The position numbers and the translations under genes were made by a program. From the NCBI RefSeq assembly GCF_003058225.1, contig NZ_QBUG01000001.1, positions 1,218,268-1,282,267 of the forward strand: a DNA stretch of 64,000 nt. Reading direction: 5' to 3'. The DNA is from Promicromonospora sp. AC04. Lineage in GTDB: Bacteria; Actinomycetota; Actinomycetes; Actinomycetales; Cellulomonadaceae. Below, in pieces: positions 58,933-64,000 of this stretch (position 1 is its first letter; each line of letters opens with the position of its first letter). The notes beneath the pieces are model-generated. The model did no database searches. It was not told the DNA's origin and saw only the letters and a program-made list of their open reading frames with translations.

Positions 58933-59847
58933 TCAAGCGTCCTCGCTGGTTACGGGTCGGTGCGAGGCCTCGGCCGAGGACCGCTCGGTCAGCTCGCTCC
59001 AGACGGCGTAGCAGGTGCACGCACGGCTTCGCCAGCGCCAGGGGTCCAGCTTGTGAAGCTTCGAGCGCAGCGGCTCGGCGTACGCGCTGACGGAGGTGGC
59101 ACCCCACCGCACACCGGGTAGTTCCTGGGCGCCCCGCAGGTAGATCCGAGTGCCGATGCCGAGCCCCGTGTACTCGCGCCACCGGGGTGCCCGGTCCTCA
59201 GGGTCTTCGACCCGGGTTGGGTCGATCGAATCGATGCCATACCCCCGTGAGTAGACCCGCCCCTCGGGCTTGTCCGGGTGGTACATGAACCGTGCCCTGA
59301 GCCCGGAGGCCGGGTGCTGCACGGTCAGCCACTGCTCGCCCGCGCGGTGGGCCTGGGACGTATCCAGCTCGGCCTCCTGGTGGTGCACCAGGAGCACCGG
59401 GTCGCTCGCGATCGCTTGCCGGCGAGCGATCTCGGCCCGAATGTACCGCTCGATCCCCTCCGCGCTCAGGCGCTCGGCCAGCGGAGGCAGGGTCTCGACG
59501 ACGTCCGCGTACGCGTCGCGCACACCGCGGCGCTCCAGGACGAAGGCGACAACCTCGTCCAGCACGCTGAGCATCCCGGGGTGGAAGGGATTGCGCAGGC
59601 TCTCGTGGAGGACCTGATACCGGTCCAGGCCCCCGCCGATGTCCCGGGCTGCCACCTGGTCCCAGCCTGCGCGACCGACGAGCGCTGAGGACGCGCGGCG
59701 TCCCATCCGGGCAGTGGCGTACTCCATCCACTCTCCCGGCGCGGTGAACCACCGACGCCCGTCCAGGGCGGCGAGCGTCGTTTGCTCGGCCCGTGCTGCG
59801 GCGACGGCGTCGGCGACCGGATCGGCGGCCTGTCTCAGGTCGGTCAT
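58933..59847 (-). CDS. hypothetical protein, 304 aa
   Basis: Mixed alpha/beta protein starting MTDLRQAADPVADAV after GGAGG. Contains helical segments (HESLRNPFHPGMLSVLDEVV) and a C-terminal part with GTRIYLRGAQELPGVRWG and ACTCYAVW. No recognised family. Divergent from the CoiA-like gene. Confidence 0.6.
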   Translation of the reverse strand: MTDLRQAADPVADAVAAARAEQTTLAALDGRRWFTAPGEWMEYATARMGRRASSALVGRAGWDQVAARDIGGGLDRYQVLHESLRNPFHPGMLSVLDEVVAFVLERRGVRDAYADVVETLPPLAERLSAEGIERYIRAEIARRQAIASDPVLLVHHQEAELDTSQAHRAGEQWLTVQHPASGLRARFMYHPDKPEGRVYSRGYGIDSIDPTRVEDPEDRAPRWREYTGLGIGTRIYLRGAQELPGVRWGATSVSAYAEPLRSKLHKLDPWRWRSRACTCYAVWSELTERSSAEASHRPVTSEDA

Positions 59848-59970
59848 CGTCGGGCTACCTCCATGGCATGGCCGGATGGTCAGACTCTGCGATGCGTGTC
59901 TCACGTGCCCAGCAGTCGTGCACCGGGGTGTGGCCCACAGGTCGCGGAACGCAAGACGTGCACGGAGATC

Positions 59971-61725
59971 ATGATGCGGTCCACCACTGACACGCTGCGA
60001 GCCCGCACGGTTGATGGCCACCGGGAGGGCCAGCCGACGAGAGTGTCAGTGGCTCGGGCGATACTCCTGCTCATGGATGAGGGGCGGGCTCCAGACGAGA
60101 CACAGGACCAGGGCCAGGCGGTACTGAAGCAGTTCCAGCAGAGCACCGAGCGGATGGTGGTCGCAGCCGACAGTGACCATGGCTTCAAGCTGGTGAGTTT
60201 TCCGGTCGATCTCACCGACGAGGAAGCCAAGAAGGCGTTCCGGAAGTACACCTACGACCACCTGGTGTGCGTGATCGACAACTGCCACGCACCGCTGCGT
60301 GCCCACTTTCGGACGACTCGGCGCCCGGGGTTTCAACATGAGCCTGGCACCGCCAACCCGCACGGCGAGGAGTCTCACCTGCACCAGATGGGCAAGCGGC
60401 TGGTGGCCCGCTGGGCTGGTGAGCAGGCAGGCGCGAGCGTGCAGGTCGAGGCGACCTCGCGCGACCGGACCCGGCGGCCCGACGTCACGATCACCACCCC
60501 GAGCGGGAAGCAGATCGCGGTCGAGGTGCAGTACGCGAGCATGACGATCGCCCAGTATCGGGCCCGCGACGAAGACCACGCTCGACAGTACGCGGCACGC
60601 GTGTGGCTCCTGGGCCACGCCGGCGAGCACTTCACCGTCGACGACGGCCGCATCAAGCTGAACGAGCTCGCCCGAAGGATCGCCGACGACGGGAACACCT
60701 TGCTGTGGATCAACCCACAGGACGGCACGATCCTGACCGCCTGGTCCGGCTCAGAAAAGGACCCCCACCCGCTCCGTGCGCAGGATAAGGAGACCGGCCT
60801 GTGGTCGATCGCGCCGCTGGATCTGTGCCACCTCGACGACCGCTCCGGCATCCTCACACCAGCAGGTAAACGCCTACGGATCGCCGAGGAGCGCCGGCTG
60901 GCCGCGCTGCGCGAGCTGGAACTTGCAGAGCAAGCCCGCCGGGAGAAGGAACGTCGGCGCGCCGAGATCGCGGCCCGTCACGAAGCCGCCCGGCGCGCCG
61001 CTGCCGAGCAGCAGCACCGCGAACGCGCCAGCGCCTGGGACGCGTCGACCGAGAAGGCGTGGCTGATCGGTGAGCACCGTGACGATGTCCTGACCCTGCT
61101 GACCGCGACCAGCCCCGAAGAGGAGGCGATAGCGAACGCTCTGGGCCAGTCGTGCGCGCACTGGAAGACTCGCGTCTACCAGCACATCGCGACAGCCAAG
61201 GACGGCGAATGGGTCTCCTGGTGGAAGGCCTTACGAGCCCTGGAGGCCACCGGCACGGACGGTGACGGCAAATCACGTCGTCTGAGCAAGGCGCATTGGC
61301 CGGCGTTCGAGAAGTACCTGCGCGTCTTGGGCGAGGCAGGGCTGATCCTCGTGATCGGAGACGACCCCAACCCGACCACCGCACCGGTGAGCATGAACGG
61401 CAGGGGAAAGCGTCGCCCCAGACCTGGCGGCGGCACTCGGAAGACCGTAGAGGCAGCCCCTGCTCTCGCGCCCGTGCAAGTGACCGCTCCACCGCCCCCG
61501 CCCCCTCCACCGCCGCCCCCGCCGGTCCAGGAGGAGCCAGCGTCGCTGGCGGAGCTGCAGCCAGTCGAGGTGTTGGCGGAGCTTCAGGAGCCACCACCGC
61601 CACCTCCCCCGGACAGCGCATTCGATACGGGTCTTGCGAGGCCAGTTGCGACCGATGCTGTCGCCGGGACCGAACGGCGGGGGGTGGGCTTCCTCCTGGA
61701 TCGGCTCCTGCGACGGAGGCGCTGA
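59971..61725 (+). CDS. CoiA-like competence/nuclease-domain protein
   Basis: 584 residues. Residues 95-210 resemble CoiA: a Cys-containing start (VIDNCHAP), ESHLHQMGKRLVARW, then RRPDVTITTPSGKQIAVEVQY with the D171...E185-x-Q187 pattern of a PD-(D/E)xK nuclease core. A long charged coiled coil follows (about 300-360, EEQARREKERRRAEI type), then a region ending in two polyproline tracts (12 and 7 prolines). CoiA-like proteins are linked to DNA uptake and recombination in other bacteria. ATG pair after GGAG. Confidence 0.7.
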   Translation: MMRSTTDTLRARTVDGHREGQPTRVSVARAILLLMDEGRAPDETQDQGQAVLKQFQQSTERMVVAADSDHGFKLVSFPVDLTDEEAKKAFRKYTYDHLVCVIDNCHAPLRAHFRTTRRPGFQHEPGTANPHGEESHLHQMGKRLVARWAGEQAGASVQVEATSRDRTRRPDVTITTPSGKQIAVEVQYASMTIAQYRARDEDHARQYAARVWLLGHAGEHFTVDDGRIKLNELARRIADDGNTLLWINPQDGTILTAWSGSEKDPHPLRAQDKETGLWSIAPLDLCHLDDRSGILTPAGKRLRIAEERRLAALRELELAEQARREKERRRAEIAARHEAARRAAAEQQHRERASAWDASTEKAWLIGEHRDDVLTLLTATSPEEEAIANALGQSCAHWKTRVYQHIATAKDGEWVSWWKALRALEATGTDGDGKSRRLSKAHWPAFEKYLRVLGEAGLILVIGDDPNPTTAPVSMNGRGKRRPRPGGGTRKTVEAAPALAPVQVTAPPPPPPPPPPPPVQEEPASLAELQPVEVLAELQEPPPPPPPDSAFDTGLARPVATDAVAGTERRGVGFLLDRLLRRRR

Positions 61726-61881
61726 AGCTTGCACAGATCTGGTGTGAAATTGGCCTCCTGGTCAGTGGTCATCGTGAGCGCAGTCCAGATCCCTCCTCGC
61801 CAACGCCGGCCCCGGCAGCGCTCGCGGACTCATGCTGGTGGGATCATCCATGCCACCGACTTGCCTGAACCAGGAGGACCT

Positions 61882-63303
61882 GTGGCTAGACCAAGCAGCG
61901 CCGACGAGCTTCACGACGAGCTCAAACCGCCGACGAACGCAGAGGCTTGCGAGATCTGCGGTAATCCGGGCAGCCAGGTCCAGACCGAGCGGCGCGGTGT
62001 GGTGACGGTGTGCACGACCTGCCTGGGGCGGCAGCTCCGCCGGCGACTGCCGTGGCGTCGGTACCTCAACCTGGCCGGCACTGGTCTGCTCCTCGTGCCC
62101 GTCGTGGCACTGCTTGTCGGCACGGCAGCCGAGGTAGCCGAGTACCTGCGCTCCGGGTCCGCGCCACCTGACAGCACGCTGATCGAGACCATCAGACATG
62201 GGCTGGAGCTGCTCACTGCCGTGAGCGACGTATGGGGCTCGCTCGGCGTGATCACCGCGATCGCGATCGCCCTGCCGATCTCACTGGTGACGATCGCGTC
62301 CCACGGCGAACAGATCGCGCGCCGAGCAGAGACCGCACCCGTCCCAAGCCTGGACGACCACGCCCGGCTCACCCTCCTGGACGGCGCGCTCTCGTTCAGC
62401 AAGGGCATCGCCCACTTGACTGCGGCACTGGCGTTCGTCCTGGCTATCGACGCGCTGCTCGACGGCCGGGACGGATGGGCACAGCAGACCGTGTTCTGCC
62501 TGATCCTGGCGACGATCCTGGTCCTCGAAATCGGCAAGCTCGACGCTTTCCCGAAGTTCGCCGCTCGCAGCAAGCTGCTGGTAACGGTTGCTCTCGTCAG
62601 CAGCGTCGCAGTCCGACGCGCCCTCGCCAGGGAGGTCAGTCAGGCCCAGGCAGCCACAGCGTTGGTCATCGCCCTGGCCGTGCATGCCCTCGGCTACCTC
62701 GCGGTCATGTTCCCAGCCGGGCCTGTATCAATCGGCAAGAGCCTGGTAGTGGCGGCGGTGGGCGCCGTGGGTACGGCGGTCCTGGCTGGCCTGGCCGCGT
62801 TGTACCTACGCGCCGGAGACCGGCCTTCCCTCACACTTACCGTGTTCGTCGGGTTGCTCATCGGAGCTTTCTGGGTCTCGGCCATCTACTCGGCCGCCGA
62901 AAGCATCACCGGATACGGGATCAACCCGTGGGTCGTAGTGCTGAGCGCCTGGTCGTACATACCGCTCTACCTGCTGACCACCCTCGGATTGATCGGCGCC
63001 GGCCCCTTGCGGTGGCTCGTGCGCTACACGGTGCACATCGACGACGCAATCACCAAACTTGACGATACGGCCCGTGCTTGGACGCGGAGTCGCTTCAGTC
63101 CGGAACTGAGCCTGTGGGACGACGGTATGCCCCGACCCATCGCGAACCCGGGCGCCCTGCTGCCCAGCGACGAGACAGTCGACCAGTCGGAGAGCAGTCA
63201 GGGTGGGTTGTCCAGCGAGACGCCGCGGGTGCGTCTCGACAGCGACCCGTCTACCACCGAGCACGCGGGCGTCGCCGCACCTGTGCCGCCACCGACCGAC
63301 TAG
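61882..63303 (+). CDS. zinc-ribbon polytopic membrane protein
   Basis: 473 residues with a GTG start after AGGAGG. N-terminal zinc ribbon CEICG...CTTC, then a basic stretch and about ten hydrophobic helices (for example LNLAGTGLLLVPVVALLVG, TAIAIALPISLVTIAS and SLVVAAVGAVGTAVLAGLA). The C-terminus is a soluble acidic tail. No transporter motif recognised. It follows the CoiA-like gene on the same strand. Confidence 0.65.
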   Translation: MARPSSADELHDELKPPTNAEACEICGNPGSQVQTERRGVVTVCTTCLGRQLRRRLPWRRYLNLAGTGLLLVPVVALLVGTAAEVAEYLRSGSAPPDSTLIETIRHGLELLTAVSDVWGSLGVITAIAIALPISLVTIASHGEQIARRAETAPVPSLDDHARLTLLDGALSFSKGIAHLTAALAFVLAIDALLDGRDGWAQQTVFCLILATILVLEIGKLDAFPKFAARSKLLVTVALVSSVAVRRALAREVSQAQAATALVIALAVHALGYLAVMFPAGPVSIGKSLVVAAVGAVGTAVLAGLAALYLRAGDRPSLTLTVFVGLLIGAFWVSAIYSAAESITGYGINPWVVVLSAWSYIPLYLLTTLGLIGAGPLRWLVRYTVHIDDAITKLDDTARAWTRSRFSPELSLWDDGMPRPIANPGALLPSDETVDQSESSQGGLSSETPRVRLDSDPSTTEHAGVAAPVPPPTD

Positions 63304-63517
63304 ATAGAAGCGCCGGCGTACGCCACCATCGCCGTCCACGAGCCCGGGATCGACAGTCCGGCCCGTGACTGTGACTGGCCCGGACGGTCCTCCCCGGGGC
63401 TCGTTGTGCCACATGCCGGTGCCACCAGTCGGTTGCTGGTGTGCGACGGGGAACCTTGGATCAAGGCCGCAGCGCGATTGTGGGCGGCGAGAGTCAGCTC
63501 ACCGACCGTGGCTGGCG

Positions 63518-64000
63518 CTACGTCGTACTGTCAGGCGCGGTGACGCTCCCGACTTCAGCATCGGGTCGAGGTCGAGAGAATCGCAGCAGGTGCCGGAACG
63601 CAGACCCGTCCCACCCGACGTCAGCGCTCACCTCGACAACGAGCGGCTCGACCAACGTCAGGTGGAGGTCGCCGCGCGAGGCGCTGAACCGTCCCAGCGC
63701 CGACGCCGGCAGCTGCTGTGGCCACGGATGCTCTCCTGCAGGCGGGACGAGCCACGGCGCCAGCGCCCTTCGAGCGGACGTCGACAGCGGGCCGGTGCGC
63801 CCGACGACGCGCAACCGCCCGTCGACCGGGAGACCCGCCACCACCTGCTGCGGGGCCGACCGCGTACCGATCACCGCACCGCAGACGACGTCGACCGTTG
63901 CACGACGCTTGACCTTCAACCTTATCTGCACCTGAAGGGGCGCGGGGGCCCGGAGGCATGCCGACCGCAACGAAGGAGCCCCGTTCGACCCGAGCCCCTG
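63518..64000 (-). CDS. ATP-dependent DNA ligase, C-terminal part (partial at window edge)
   Basis: The frame stays open to the right edge. Readable sequence contains LKVKRRATVDVVCGAVIG (motif V, the KxK lysines) and the OB-fold end RLRVVGRTGPLSTSARRAL, HPWPQQLPASALGRF and TLVEPLVVEVSADVGWDG, all typical of LigC/LigD-type ligase C-termini. The first 25 visible residues (GSNGAPSLRSACLRAPAPLQ) do not look like the usual approach to motif V, so the gene may be truncated or rearranged rather than simply cut by the window. No Ku or primase seen. Confidence 0.72.
   Translation of the reverse strand, partial: QGLGSNGAPSLRSACLRAPAPLQVQIRLKVKRRATVDVVCGAVIGTRSAPQQVVAGLPVDGRLRVVGRTGPLSTSARRALAPWLVPPAGEHPWPQQLPASALGRFSASRGDLHLTLVEPLVVEVSADVGWDGSAFRHLLRFSRPRPDAEVGSVTAPDSTT

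Noticed and set aside
61490..61620. Proline-codon tracts as a DNA repeat or CRISPR-like array
   Set aside because: They are in-frame polyproline runs of the CoiA-like protein; no unit and spacer structure. No CRISPR array was seen anywhere.

Overview
This is a high-GC actinobacterial window. GTG/TTG starts are common, Shine-Dalgarno sites are GGAGG-like, 4-base ATGA/GTGA gene overlaps are frequent, and the protein families are actinomycete ones. A Cellulomonas-like member of the Micrococcales is my guess, not shown by the sequence. The left third looks like the backbone of a large plasmid or integrative conjugative element. I saw no tRNA, rRNA, transposase or CRISPR array.

Region 1 (about 0-20.4 kb), maintenance and transfer. 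It holds an SSB protein and a run of small minus-strand genes of unknown function, many overlapping by 4 bases. Three copies of a 17-bp palindrome sit upstream of minus-strand genes here. To the right are a ribbon-helix-helix protein with its coupled partner, a frameshifted DUF5677-like gene, an Abi/AbiF-like HEPN protein, a decayed pseudogene, and a transfer operon: type IA topoisomerase, two-TM membrane protein, VirB4-like protein without a visible Walker A, and a VirB6/TrbL-like channel protein.

Region 2 (20.7-25.1 kb) carries secreted, lipoprotein and unknown genes.

Region 3 (25.3-33.3 kb) is a possible small metabolic cluster: a sulfotransferase, three cytochromes P450 (two without the ExxR arginine), a DEDDh exonuclease and an orphan ABC substrate-binding lipoprotein. 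A 44-bp palindromic operator lies between the divergent exonuclease and P450 genes.

Region 4 (33.3-53.5 kb) is the centre of interest. At 45.2-53.5 kb there is an FxLD-family class I lanthipeptide operon: PIMT-like methyltransferase, FxLD precursor, full-length LanB, zinc-competent LanC, stand-alone SpaB_C protein and an unknown repeat protein. At 33.3-38.1 kb a second operon encodes paralogues of the last three genes plus a 38-residue peptide, but no LanB. Its LanC homologue has lost all zinc ligands, and its SpaB_C homologue lacks the YEPE/FGG segment. Between the two lie a HAD phosphatase, two paralogous HTH-TPR regulators with a shared 17-bp palindrome upstream of each, and three paralogous APH-fold kinases coupled to those regulators. 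I infer one regulatory network over both operons.

Region 5 (53.6-64 kb) has a GntR/HutC regulator divergent from a second PIMT-like methyltransferase with shared TGCTCTAC boxes, several unknown small genes, a CoiA-like nuclease, a multi-TM zinc-ribbon protein, and the C-terminal part of an ATP-dependent DNA ligase running off the right edge.

All family assignments come from reading motifs by eye. No database search was run.
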